From NCBI GenBank assembly GCA_009746045.1, contig RPFO01000225.1:1554454-1618453 (forward strand): DNA of 64,000 nucleotides. The letters run 5' to 3'. The notes under the pieces are model-generated. The model was given only the letters and a program-made list of their open reading frames with translations. It was not told where the DNA came from and searched no databases. The DNA is from Mesostigma viride. Taxonomy: Eukaryota > Streptophyta > Mesostigmatophyceae > Mesostigmatales > Mesostigmataceae. Position numbers and translations under genes: made by a program. Shown here piece after piece: positions 21,495 to 31,558 of this stretch (positions are counted from its first letter, which is position 1; each line of letters starts with the position of its first letter).

Positions 21495-21588
21495 TCACTG
21501 AGGCAGCTCCGGCGCATTTAGTGGTGCGTGCTCAGCGGCCTAGGCGGATGTCTCGGGCTCTTCGTCCCCCCTCCACGAGGCCAGGTTT

Positions 21589-21796
21589 TAGTTACGTTAA
21601 ATAGTGCCGGAACCTTTTGCCCACTGAGGCAAACCGGTCCGTCACACTATTTTGCCCGGAATAACCACTTCCGAGCACCCAAGTTAATTCGGCCGAATTA
21701 ACTTGGGTGCTCGGAAGTGGTTATTCCGGGCAAAATAGTGTTCCGGCCCGATTTGCCTCAGTGGGCAAAAGGTTCCGGCACTATTTAACGTAACTA
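21589..21796. repeat. Palindrome core 3
   Basis: Same core. The arms carry the cagtgggc/gcccactg variant; the left arm also has aaaccggtccgtcac. Confidence 0.93.
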
Positions 21797-21925
21797 AAAC
21801 CTGTGCACCTTGGAGGTCAGGGGTTCGAATCCTCACTGAGGCAGCTCCGGCGCATTTAGTGGTGCGTGCTCAGCGGCCTAGGCGGATGTCTCGGGCTCTT
21901 CGTCCCCCTCCACGAGGCCAGGTTT

Positions 21926-22133
21926 TAGTTACGTTAAATAGTGCCGGAACCTTTTGCCGCCTGAGGCAAATCGGTCCGTAACACTATTTTGCCCGGAATA
22001 ACCACTTCCGAGCACCCAAGTTAATTCGGCCGAATTAACTTGGGTGCTCGGAAGTGGTTATTCCGGGCAAAATAGTGTTACGGACCGATTTGCCTCAGGC
22101 GGCAAAAGGTTCCGGCACTATTTAACGTAACTA
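21926..22133. repeat. Palindrome core 4 (perfect)
   Basis: Sequence identical to core 1 by eye. It is followed by the right AAGAT duplication. Confidence 0.95.
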
Positions 22134-22137
22134 AGAT

Positions 22138-22581
22138 CTCCAAGGTGATAGGCTGGGCAAAGTCAATCCCAGACAAAATCAGATCAGGGGTACTCTCCAC
22201 CAACCGGGCTATGACTCGAGGCTTCTCATCCTCAAGCACCTCATCAGGCATTCTGCTATGGACCATCAAAGACGGACCACAGATGCTGGCAAACCAGGCC
22301 CACATGCCTCTCAACTCAGGTCCTGCAGCCTGGGTGATCTTCTCTGGCAAGGCCTTCACAATGGTCTGTTTATAATCTCCTCCAGCCTGAAGCCTGATAC
22401 TCCACTCCCCGTCCCTCCTGAACAGGGTAGCCTGCATTCCACAGAACACTACAGGCTTGTTGGGCTCCTGCCACAGCTCCTTGCCCAGTGAAAACTTGCC
22501 ACTGATGACAGGAATAAACTTCTTCAGCCAGGTCGTGGGGGCTAGCAAATGCAGATCATCTCCATGCAAACTAGCATACAC
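22138..22581 (-). CDS. Copia reverse transcriptase, C-terminal part
   Basis: This frame is open from ~22581 into the palindrome array. Near its start is HGDDLHLLAP, aligned with the copia RT catalytic box YVDDL. Next come a KKFIPVISGKFSLGKELW stretch (counterpart of L...F.MKDLG) and the RT-to-RNase H connection ending FAQPITLEI. Tyr-Val before the DD is replaced by His-Gly, which may reduce activity or be a mutation. The N-terminal RT lies in the inverted block on the opposite strand at 24180-24396, so RT is split by an inversion. Confidence 0.78.
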
Positions 22582-22599
22582 TGGCAGACCCTCCCATTG

Positions 22600-23977
22600 G
22601 GCCAGCAGCCAACAGGTTGCTCAAGCTTGCAAGTGCAGGCTAGTTGCTAGAAAGCCCAAGCAGTCTCATGCCAGGACTCCTATTTTGCAGCCAGGCCATG
22701 TGCAGGTAGATATTCAGAGAATCAGGGGTTTGAAGCTGCTGGTGGCAGTGGACAGATATACCAAGTACAAGACCCTAGAGATCCTGCCTGACATGGAGAA
22801 GCCTACATTGATTGCTGCTCTGAAGTTGACAAGGAGCAGGTACCCTGGGTTGGAGTTGTTGCAGTGTGACATTCAGTTTGAGTGCTGTGAGAACCTGCCA
22901 GAGTTTCCAGAGTTGCTGATTACACCCAGGGAGAGCCACGGCCAGCAAGGGGTGGTGGAGAGAGCCATCCAAGAGATCAAGACTGTGCTGCTGGTGGAGA
23001 GGATTCCAAGGACGTCATCTGCCATTGTGACATCTGCATGGCTACGTTCTGTGGAGGATAGGCTGAACCTCAGGACTCCCATGTTCTTTGGTGACATTGC
23101 CATCAATCCTCTTATGCTGCATACCAGGATGCTGCCAGCTGATGCTGAGCAGGCATGGAAGGAGAAGCTAGAGGCCAAGTTCCTCAAGCTGAGGCAGAAA
23201 GACAAGGGCTGGAGTGTCCTAGAACCTAACGTTGGACAACAGGTTGTTGTGTGGAAGGAACCAAGCTTTCCAGGGAAACGTGGCAGCTGGCATGATGGGG
23301 TGGTGACCCGAGTAGAAGCCGCTGGCCATAAGTGCTGGGTGGCCATTGATGGCTCCCAAGCAGTGCACCGTCTGTCCTGGTCAAAGATCCGTCCCCGGGG
23401 AGGTAATCAAGGAGACCTCTTCCAGGTGCCCGCTGGTGTACAAGGCGGGGGTGACGTGGAGCTTCCTGATCAGAGTGCTACAGCTGTATCGAGCCCTCAG
23501 GGTGACCCTGGCCCGGCCCCTGGGGTACCTTCACATACGGTGGTTGGGCAAGCAGGCGGACAGGCTGCACCTCCGGAACGGCCCGACACCAGGCCTAGGG
23601 GTGTGCGTCTATCAGATATTGTACAGGCTTTGCAAAGAGCCAAGAAGGAGCCTAAGGTGTCCAAGCTTGTCCAGTTGGATGAACCTGAGGTAGCTGCCAT
23701 GGAGATAGATACCAATGCACAGGTTTCTGTCATGGGACCTCAGCATACAGGAGAACTGCTGGTCGGAGAACCAAGTTGCCCCTGGGTGTCTGATTTCAGT
23801 GGTAGGACGCATCTAAGGGTGTTGGGAGAGGTTACTGCCCCTGTCATGGGTGTGGATGTGACCTTCCTTGTCCTAGAGGACTATGATGGCCCTGTGATTT
23901 TGGGTCAGAATTTTCTGGGCAATCCTGGGATTTCTATCAGAGCTACAGCTCTGAAAAGAGATGGCTGCCGGGGATGA
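22600..23977 (+). CDS. Copia integrase fused to aspartic-protease-like domain (inverted segment)
   Basis: A long frame on the opposite strand from the rest of the copia. It opens with a CKC cysteine pair (second half of the zinc site). The integrase core follows: D in HVQVDIQRI, D in LLQCDIQFE, E in GQQGVVERAIQ, with 29 residues between the last two. An SH3-like tail follows (VGQQVVVWKEPSFPGKRGSW ... SWSKIRP). Then comes a Pro-rich linker. The last ~100 residues look like a retropepsin: MEIDTNAQVSVM at the active-site loop (DTNA instead of DTGA), DFSGRTHLRVLGEVTAPV, and GPVILGQNFL as the second landmark. Protease after integrase in one frame is unusual. The left part overlaps the inversion breakpoint. 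Confidence 0.75.
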
Positions 23978-24396
23978 TTCCCCTAGAAAATTTCAGGACA
24001 ACATTTCCAATCAGGTGCAGGGTCAAGCCGGTCAAGGGTGTAAAATGGGATGAAGGGGAGGTGCCCCCAGCAGCCAGTTTGGTGATTCCAGCAGCCAGTT
24101 TGGTGATTCCAGCTGTGTTGCACCCCAGCAGTATTGGCATAACTCACAGGAGCCTTGCTGCACACTCTCCTTTGACATATGACCAGCTGGTCCAAGAGAT
24201 GAGCTCGCCTACTTTGTTTGAGGCTTGGAAGCTCGCCTTCTCCAAGGCATTGGAGGAGTGGTTGCAGTTTGAGTGTGCTGCACCAACAGACAGACGTCCC
24301 CCAGCATCAAGGAAGCTTGCTTTGAGATTTGTGCTGAAGAGGAAGGTTGTGGATGAGGTATCAGTGCCCCATGTCAGGCCAGCAGTATTGGCATAA
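23978..24396 (+). CDS. Copia RT N-terminal fragment (inverted segment)
   Basis: After a frame change near 23977 the plus strand encodes the start of a copia RT: LFEAWKLAFSKALEEWLQFE (counterpart of W..AM..EL..L), then RKLALRFVLKRKVVDE (counterpart of ....KWVFKRK). It ends at the inversion breakpoint around 24396. A 22-bp sequence (cagcagtattggcataactc and two more) occurs at both 24124 and 24378 as a direct repeat. A 23-bp unit, cagccagtttggtgattccag, is tandem at 24071-24115. Confidence 0.65.
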
Positions 24397-24879
24397 CTCA
24401 CTTCCTCCCAGCCGTCTAGCAACTTGCAAAGACTGAGCTGCATGGCCAAACATGGTATGCAACCTTGAGGCAATGTCATACAAGAGAGAAAACCTTTTAT
24501 TGTCATTATTAGCACTCAAGGTATGTACAGATCCCTTATGTACAGGAGGCACCAGGGTCGTGCCTGTCAGACTGTCTCCAGCCCTATCCTCATCCTGACC
24601 ATCCTGTGCCAGTCCTGCACGGTCAGAATGCTTCTGAGATCCACCTGGGTCCACATCACCAGGTCCTACCTCAGGCTCAGCACCGCCATGGCGGGCACGT
24701 TGGCGAGTAACCACTGCAGCTACAGCTGGCATACTCTCTGTGGTAACCAAGCTTGCCCCATCGTGTCCAATAGGCTCTGTCCCTAGAGCATGGGGCTGCC
24801 CCTCACTGCCGTCACTAGCAGCTACATTACACACCCCTGGGGGCACCCTCCAGGGTTCAGGGATGTGTGCAGGCTCAAG
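24397..24879 (-). CDS. Copia gag-to-integrase linker and first half of zinc site
   Basis: On the minus strand, one frame from ATG 24846 runs through low-complexity sequence to SRLHTMFGHAAQSLQVARRL, which fits the HxxxxGH half of the GAG-pre-integrase zinc domain. The matching CKC half is on the plus strand near 22620, so the inversion breakpoint lies between the two halves. No DTGA-type protease motif is present between gag and here. Confidence 0.55.
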
Positions 24880-26067
24880 TCAATGATCAGCAGCCTTGCC
24901 CTTGCCCTTATCCTGGGATGGACCAGCCTTGTCCTTGCTGCCACCCTGAGCTGGCTTGCTCTGACCTTCCTGCCTCAGGTACGAGGGACACTCATTCCTG
25001 AAGTGACCCTTCCCCTGGCAGAAATAACATTCCACCTGACTGATGTCCCGTGAGGTCCCACTGCTGGGCCCAGCCTTGGGAGGACCACCCACCCTCTTGA
25101 AGTCAAACTGGGACTGTGGATGTCCCGACTTCGGCGGGGTCCCCCGTCCAGCCCTTCTGTCACGCCCCCTCCTGGACCTTCCTCGACCCCTTGAAGAGGT
25201 CTCAGGCCCTCTCGAGGGCGCTGGGCCCCCGTGGCCCGATCCCCTCATGGACTTAACCGTAGGTTCAGCGGCCTCCTCGTCACCTTGACGAGGGCGCTTA
25301 CCACCCACGTACTTGCCGCTGAAACACTCATACAACTGGTCCGTCATGGCTGCCCAGCCATGGACCTGTCGCATGTGGATGGTCACATTATCCATGGTGA
25401 CCGGATCCAGCTGCAGCGACTTGAGAAAGTCGCCCATGGCCATCCGATCTGCAACGAAGAATCCCTTGGCCATGGCGTCCTCCCTCAGCTTGACGAAGTC
25501 TTCAAAGGCGTGGACCACTAGCTGCCCCTTGATGGGCTTGTAGTCCAGGTATTCTTGCTTCAGGTGGGACCCATCTATGGTCCTCTTGTCACTCAGGAAC
25601 ACCCTGAGTCGCGTCATAAACGCCGCCCAGGTGTCCCCCGCCGCGTGTCGCTCCCGAACAAACTTGAACAGCCGCCTCGCCGACTGCCTTATGTAGGCAC
25701 TAGACGCCAGGATGCGAAGCTTGTCACCGGTGTATATCTCCGTGTACAAGTTCATGTCCTCTAACATCCTCTCAGCGTCCCGGGGCTGCCAATTGTCCTT
25801 GATGGACTGAAACTGGCCTAGCACCGCGTACCCCTCAGCCACGGTCGGTCGCTTAGGCGCCGCTTGATCTGCGGCTGGCGCGTTCTGACCGCCCTGCGAT
25901 CCTTGGCTCTGATCATCTGGCACCGCAGCCTGGTCTCCCAGCGCCTGGCCGTCCCCGCGTCCATCGCGTCCACCGCGTCCATCGCGTCCATCTCGTCCAT
26001 CCATCCCAGCGCCGCGCCGCGCAAAGCCCATAAAGCGCGCTTGTTGGTCAGTAGCTCCCTCATCCAT
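24880..26067 (-). CDS. Copia Gag with CCHC zinc knuckle
   Basis: 395 codons from ATG 26067 to the stop at 24880. An Asp/Arg/Gly-rich N-terminus is followed by a capsid-like helical region (residues ~95-275, e.g. YIRQSARRLFKFVRERH and FEDFVKLREDAMAKGFF). Then comes an Arg/Gly-rich stretch, and a zinc knuckle CYFCQGKGHFRNEC near residue 350. A Lys/Gly/Pro tail follows. It would form the particle and bind genomic RNA. The frame is intact. An additional ORF precedes it (26170-27084). Confidence 0.88.
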   Translation of the reverse strand: MDEGATDQQARFMGFARRGAGMDGRDGRDGRGGRDGRGDGQALGDQAAVPDDQSQGSQGGQNAPAADQAAPKRPTVAEGYAVLGQFQSIKDNWQPRDAERMLEDMNLYTEIYTGDKLRILASSAYIRQSARRLFKFVRERHAAGDTWAAFMTRLRVFLSDKRTIDGSHLKQEYLDYKPIKGQLVVHAFEDFVKLREDAMAKGFFVADRMAMGDFLKSLQLDPVTMDNVTIHMRQVHGWAAMTDQLYECFSGKYVGGKRPRQGDEEAAEPTVKSMRGSGHGGPAPSRGPETSSRGRGRSRRGRDRRAGRGTPPKSGHPQSQFDFKRVGGPPKAGPSSGTSRDISQVECYFCQGKGHFRNECPSYLRQEGQSKPAQGGSKDKAGPSQDKGKGKAADH

Positions 26068-26169
26068 GATGGCCTCTGTTCAGATCTGCTACAGCCAGCC
26101 AAGTGGCCAAGCAGCAATTAAAGCAATATAAGCTACTGAACAAGAAAGGAAAGTGCCAAGTGTTACCAC

Positions 26170-27084
26170 TCAGGCAAGACCACCACGGTTGGCCCCAGGC
26201 GCGTCCTGGTTCTCCTTGTCGCTGTCGCTGTCGCTCACCACAATCAGCTCTGGCACCCTGCTACCCGCTGCGCCGTCGTCGACCCGCTGTCGGCCCGCGA
26301 TGACTGAATCGTCACCGTTGGTATAGTAGACAGGTGACAACCCGTCGTTGGCACCCCGCGGATTGTATCTTGGCACCTCGTGGTCGCCAAGCGCCTCGTC
26401 GCCTAGCCCAGCGACGCCCCCTGCTCCCTCCTCAAGGTCACTATCGTAACCAAGAGGGGCAAACTCTTCCCAACGCGTCACACGAACGCGAAGGGGTTGG
26501 GGCAGTTCCTGAAAAGGAACCCTTGCTCGCTCCGGAAACCTGCCGACTCTTGCCGCGCGCTGTCCTCCGGTGATGGCTTCCGCTGTCGCCCCGACCTCTG
26601 CAAGCCGCCTGTAATGCTCCGCTCCGCGTCGTTCACGCCTAACTGGTCCCGCTGCAACACCCTCGTCGCCGATTACGCCTGCGAAAGTACGTGGTACACC
26701 CGCAACCGCTGCTGCCGGCACGAACTCGTGTCGCACTGCGCCAGCTGCCTCCGCAGCCTCTCCTCGCCTAGCCGCCAACTCCGCACGCACCCGCTCAGCT
26801 ACTGCTGTAATCACCGTCTGGATGCCGACCAAACCGTGAAGCTCCTGCTCGAGGTCGTCGATGCTCCGGTGCTCCGGAATGACGATGGTTTGGACGTGCC
26901 GCAGAATTTGCTCCCAATCTTCGACCTGGTCGTCGACGAATTGCACGAAGCTGCGATTAACAGGCGGACGATCTGCAAGCAATAAAGATAGATCTCGAAC
27001 GACACGATGCAATTCAGGCGAAATCGAACCCCCAGCAGACTGCCGAAACCGGAAATCCTGCTGCCGTTGTTCTTCCTGCACCAT
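26170..27084 (-). CDS. Copia upstream ORF, unknown function
   Basis: 304 codons from ATG 27084, starting about 93 bp inside the 5' LTR and ending 102 bp before the gag start. The N-terminal ~110 residues look helical (DDQVEDWEQILRHVQTIVIP, then DDLEQELHGL). The middle is Ala/Arg/Glu-rich, and the C-terminus has an acidic SDSDSDKENQD patch. No zinc knuckle or catalytic motif is present. It is the first ORF of the element and could be a separate structural or RNA-binding protein. I do not recognise the family. Confidence 0.65.
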   Translation of the reverse strand: MVQEEQRQQDFRFRQSAGGSISPELHRVVRDLSLLLADRPPVNRSFVQFVDDQVEDWEQILRHVQTIVIPEHRSIDDLEQELHGLVGIQTVITAVAERVRAELAARRGEAAEAAGAVRHEFVPAAAVAGVPRTFAGVIGDEGVAAGPVRRERRGAEHYRRLAEVGATAEAITGGQRAARVGRFPERARVPFQELPQPLRVRVTRWEEFAPLGYDSDLEEGAGGVAGLGDEALGDHEVPRYNPRGANDGLSPVYYTNGDDSVIAGRQRVDDGAAGSRVPELIVVSDSDSDKENQDAPGANRGGLA

Positions 27085-27177
27085 TCACCACCGGACGAGC
27101 TCCTCGCGTCGTCAACGCTGCACACCGCAACCAGCAACGACCCTCCTGGCCGCTCCGCTGAGACTGGTTGTAATTTG

Positions 27178-27856
27178 AGTTAACGTTCCTAGCAAACGCA
27201 ATGTGAAGGATATGGTTGCAATGCAGCAATGTGTGAATATGGTTGGAAACGGAGCTTTGTTAAAATTGGATAATGTTACAGCGCTCACACACTTGAGGCT
27301 TGTACACGCGTTTGCCAAGTCAAGGCAACACACGTGAGGCAGGCTCGCAAGAGATGCCCAATTGGCACTGGCCTATTGTTTATATACTTGTGCACTGTGC
27401 TTGCTAGTCCTGAGCAACCTAAGAGGTATGCTCAGTAATAACACTCCCGGTACAGTATTCACTACCTGTACAGCGCCCAGTTCCTATACAGTAGGTCTTC
27501 CATACAGGCACAGTGACCACAGAGTACAGTCACCACAGTGATTATTGCATCTGCACCTAGAAGTCCAGGACTAGGCCTGCGGTACCAACAGACCACAGGT
27601 TAAGGTTCCTATTTCCTGCGTACGACGTAGGTACAGCACCTAATTCCTGTCAGCCCAGGAATTACTGTCGACCCCATATGCCGTCGGCAAATATTCACGT
27701 CCGACTTAGAAGAACAGCCGGTTCGCGCTCGCGCGCGACCGGGAAGTCGGAACGCCATAACTTTCTTGATACTTGTCGGAATGAACTCGTTCCGGTGCCG
27801 CTGGAATCGCAGAGAAATGCCGAATCAGGATCACGCCAATGCGCTTGGCGTTAACT
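27178..27856 (-). repeat. Copia 5' LTR (679 bp)
   Basis: Same as 18979-19676 except for a 19-bp deletion near 27630 and at least one substitution. The sequence just inside (minus CAAATTACAACCAGTC) does not contain the TGGTATCGGAGG-type site found in the Ty3 elements. Confidence 0.92.
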
Positions 27857-27861
27857 ACCAC

Positions 27862-30800
27862 ACAACATGGATTAATCCTTGACAGCCATAAGGTTGCAGA
27901 TTGATGTCAAGCAGCGGGTAAGGCTGACGAGGTCAACACAAAGAGAGCTCACAGCTCCTAGGCTAAGACTCTAAGCAACAGTATCACAACCCATCCCGGG
28001 TACAAAAGTTGTCCATTGATCCAGAACGCTGTTGTACTGTGGGCAGCTCAAGGGCGGAAGGGTCCGTCAGCATAGAGAAATACTCAAGAGCTCGAGCAAG
28101 ACCCCCTTGCATCATGTACTACTGAAGGTGAGTGAGTAGGCACTCAGGGTACAGATGCCAGCATACTGTTGTACCCAATTAAAACTCTATCAGAGAGAGG
28201 CTCTCAGACAGACATGAGAGGATACCACAAAGTCCACTCATGGGAGGCAGCAAGATAGACAAAGAAATGAACAGAGGTGAGAGGTGAGAGCTTCCTCCCA
28301 AGACAAGGATTAGCAAGCAAGGAAAGATCAGAAGGGGGTCAAGAGGACAGTGACAAGGATCAATAACAAAGGCAAGCAATTGACAAGCAGTGAGGAGTAA
28401 CAAGAGTCACCGGTAAACTCCACACTTAATGAATGCTCGTCTGCATCCCTGTTATGATAGCCACAAAAAGTCCTTGACACACCCTAGCAACTCTGTTCAT
28501 GATGTCCACTGCTCCAAAAGATGCACACCATTAGGCCACTCCGTAGGCCTTGCGAATACTCAAAGCTCTCATAACCGTGAGAACCGAAGAAGATGAGTAC
28601 TCTAGGTATGCACACAGTCTGTATACCTGGTGCACTGGAGTCACAGACTGCACGCGGAGAGAGAGAGAGCTTGAAAACAGGGAATCACATGAGAAGTATG
28701 ACTCCCACTGTTTCTGACCATATGAACTTCATCAGTAGTCAGCAGACAGCTAACAAGAAAGGCTTACATGCAGAGAAAGCCCAAGTGATGGAAGTCCAGG
28801 TCACTGAGGAAAAAGCAAAATAAGTAAAACTCAGCCATGGCGTACTGGCACATCATTTACCCTCAGGCAAGCTCTTATAAGACTGCAAACAACCAAAACC
28901 ACGTGGGGATTCTGGTATATCCAACACTGGGACAGATGCTAGTGACTGCTTTCATGACTGAAAAACAACTGTCACGCATCTATCAACCAACTGTACATCT
29001 TTCCATAATAAGGCAACCAGGGGCAACTGTATAGACGTCATCCATGATAAGCACAACGTCTACAACATCCCAATGGCCACAAGAAAGATGTAAACCTGAG
29101 TGACTGACGTAAGAGTTAGGCACTTGGAATCTACAGGCAGCCTTGGCAGGGTTAGGAGAGAAACAAACTATTTTCTCCCAACAGGCAGCACAAAACTGGT
29201 ACAGAAAATACCGGCAGCCTTGGCAGGGTTAGGAGACAAACAACGCGGCCCGTTGCTAGCCAGGGTAGAAGTCCGCAGGTGGAGGTTATTGGTCCTGAGG
29301 ATAGCCGCTACACTACCGCCTCGTCTGCCATTACAGTAGAGGACAGCTCGGATGAGGATTACATCCCCATCTAGTGCTTAACGGTTGGGGGATGATGCAG
29401 ACGATATTTGTTTAAACTTTTGTGTAGTTATTTTTCTAATGAGATTAGCATAGTACTCCGTGGCATGCCTTTGCGCATGACACGCAAGTACTTACTTACT
29501 TACTTAGACAAACAAACTAAATTCTCCCAACAGGCAGCCGTAACTAGTACTGCAGAATATAGGCGGCCTTGGCAGGGTTAGGAGACAAACAAAGCTGGCG
29601 TCTCCCAACAGGTGGCCTATAATACTATATAATACTGTATGGCCTAAATCAGGTGACAGGGAGACTGTTAGTGGCTCCCCTAAGCAGCAGGTCTTAACCA
29701 AGACACGGGGTGACAACACGTAACAGCCCATGTGTCTAGGACAAGCCAGCTATAAAACTATAACTACAGCAGATTGCTAAAAGGCACTATTGCCAACCTG
29801 AGTCATCAAGGGCAGACGTAAAGTACGTCCTATGCAGCGAACTTGATGACCATACTCCTTATGGGACCGGTCGACCCAGTGAACAAGCATCCTTTCTGCT
29901 AAAAAAAGAAGAAAAGGAAAGACTTGACACTGCCCATTACAATGTTCTCAGCAGTGAGCCAAATAGCTAGTTCACGCAATCAAGGCACCTATGTGTGCAA
30001 GACCAGAGAACATGGCAGGGATGCACCCAAGGAGGCACTGCAGAAGCATGCACTCAAAAGAGGCACAGAAGTAGCTACCTACAGCTGCAAGATGTCTATG
30101 CAACTGAAGAGGTGCACGTCATACTATCAATAGAGTGCAGTACTCTATCACATCTACAGCCATAGATGCAATAGAGCACACCATCCATAGATAATACAAG
30201 TGTCCGTGACTACCCAGGACAGGGGTACAAGTTTCAGCCTGCACCAAGAAATAACATTGAATGCTGGCTGACCCAAGTCCTGGTTGTATTCTAAATAAAC
30301 TACTGACTATCAAAACCATCCTGGAATAGATAGCCTTTCTATTACTAACTATCTGGCTGTGTGCTGGTACGTGCCAGAACCATGCACAAGGTGTCTGGTC
30401 AGATCCACACCCTCCCAGAAAATTTTTACGGTGGGTGAGACCCTACAACGTACCAGATACACTACTAGAGGGCAGTGACAGGCACCAATCAAAACATTTA
30501 CTCCACGCAAGCCTATGGTGAGTGCTAAAAGCTCAGACTCACACAGCAATGCTAAAACAGCATCACAGGCATGGAATAATGTAATGATGGGAACAACTAG
30601 GTTGTTCTCCTCCCACCCTATGGGCGAAGAAGCCAGCACTCCCTAACTAGGCACGCAGGTGTTAGGCACAACACCGTCAAGGTGTCAGCAGTATTACAGC
30701 ACACCTTAAGAGACATGGGACTGTCACCCTTTTTACAAGCCATGACTAGAACAGGGAAAAGACCTTCCTCCAAACTGCTTACAGGACTGGGTCTTCTCCA

Positions 30801-31558
30801 TTCTAGCATCATGGTGGTGAACAGAAAGAAAAATGTCTCATCCCCTAGGCATCTCTTCTGCAACCAAAAGAGATCACCAGGTGCCCACCTGCTTTTCAAG
30901 ATGTTGGCCTAGCAGATGCCGTTGCAGCAGACGACGCTGTCGCCACAACCAGAAGTCGCTGCTACAGCCACACGGCGGCGCTAGAGCGAAAGGTTGTTGC
31001 CGAAACATGAAGATGTTGTCACTAAAACTGGCAGATGTAGTCGTTGAAAAAGAAGGCATTGTCACGACTGGAAGAACTCGTTGCCACCACCACACTGTGT
31101 CGGCTGATTGTTGTTGTCGTGTAGAGCTCGTTGCCGTTTCAGCGGGTAGGGCAGATTGACGCACTGTCGAATAGTCGACAGCAGCAGAATCACTTGAGTT
31201 GGCTGGTCTGGTGCGTTAGCTTGGGCTCAGGAAAATGTGGTCTGGCTCGGCTTGTTCGTGAGAACGTCCCATGCCAGACGCATAGCCTATTCCGCAACAC
31301 AGACTGCAAAAAGAAATTCGCTGCCCAGTGAAGAATGCACTCTATACAGTTCAGCAGGGTTGGTGAAACCGCCAAGTGACTGGCCGCTGAGCTAGATAGA
31401 AAGCTTTCTTCTAAATGTCTCAACCAGGACGAATGCTATCGTTCTTGTTCTTTCCTCGGTAGAAAAAACGTTGGTAGGCGGAAATGGTTGATGTATACTG
31501 AAAGAGTCAGTACACGGAAACTCGTCCCATGCTTTGATAAGTCTGTTCAGAGGTCAAA
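27862..31558 (-). other. E3 internal region, 5' side, non-coding
   Basis: About 3.7 kb with only short unrecognised frames. Around 29135-29245 and 29506-29600 a repeat unit combining ggcagccttggcagggttag and tctcccaacagg recurs three times; the LINE tail at 29244-29505 interrupts it. Confidence 0.55.
29244..29505 (+). mobile_element. 5'-truncated LINE (non-LTR retrotransposon) 3' end
   Basis: A 262-bp insertion flanked by a 10-bp duplication AGACAAACAA (29234-29243 and 29506-29515). It ends in a short (ACTT)n run. The first part is open and ends with an acidic tail VEDSSDEDYIPI before a stop near 29373, followed by a 3' UTR. Truncation at the 5' end, a simple-repeat tail and variable-length duplications are hallmarks of target-primed insertion. 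The clade cannot be assigned. Confidence 0.75.

Larger units (their letters stand above)
20914..22132. mobile_element. Foldback array: four ~208-bp palindromes with three tRNA-like spacers
   Basis: It is flanked by AAGAT at 20909-20913 and 22133-22137. Palindrome cores lie at 20913-21120, 21251-21458, 21589-21796 and 21926-22133. Cores 1 and 4 are perfect palindromes around ttcggccgaa; cores 2 and 3 carry a few mismatches. The spacers are 130, 130 and 129 bp. Spacer 1 is the reverse complement of spacer 2, and spacer 3 repeats spacer 2, so 20913-21796 is itself an 884-bp palindrome. Ends read AGTTACG...CGTAACT. There is no coding capacity. It is a non-autonomous inverted-repeat element; the superfamily is undetermined (5-bp duplication). 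Confidence 0.85.
18979..27856 (-). mobile_element. Ty1/copia-type retrotransposon nested in E3
   Basis: The LTRs are 18979-19676 and 27178-27856, flanked by ACCAC at 18974-18978 and 27857-27861. On the minus strand: 5' LTR, an unassigned ORF, gag, pre-integrase zinc region, then an inverted block with integrase, protease-like domain and RT start, then the RT remainder and RNase H with RT before a terminal RNase H of copia type. A palindrome array interrupts RT-RNase H. LTR identity is high: one 19-bp indel and at least one substitution. The copy is inactive because of the inversion and insertion. Confidence 0.9.

Noticed and set aside
21417-21506. Complete tRNA gene (B box plus pairing gcctcag/ctgaggc)
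   Set aside because: The D stem and anticodon stem do not pair, and the A-box candidate has a mismatch; only tRNA-like parts are supported.
20913-22133. TA target duplication (mariner-type) for the palindrome array
   Set aside because: Keeping only TA would shift the copia frame; AAGAT restores it exactly.
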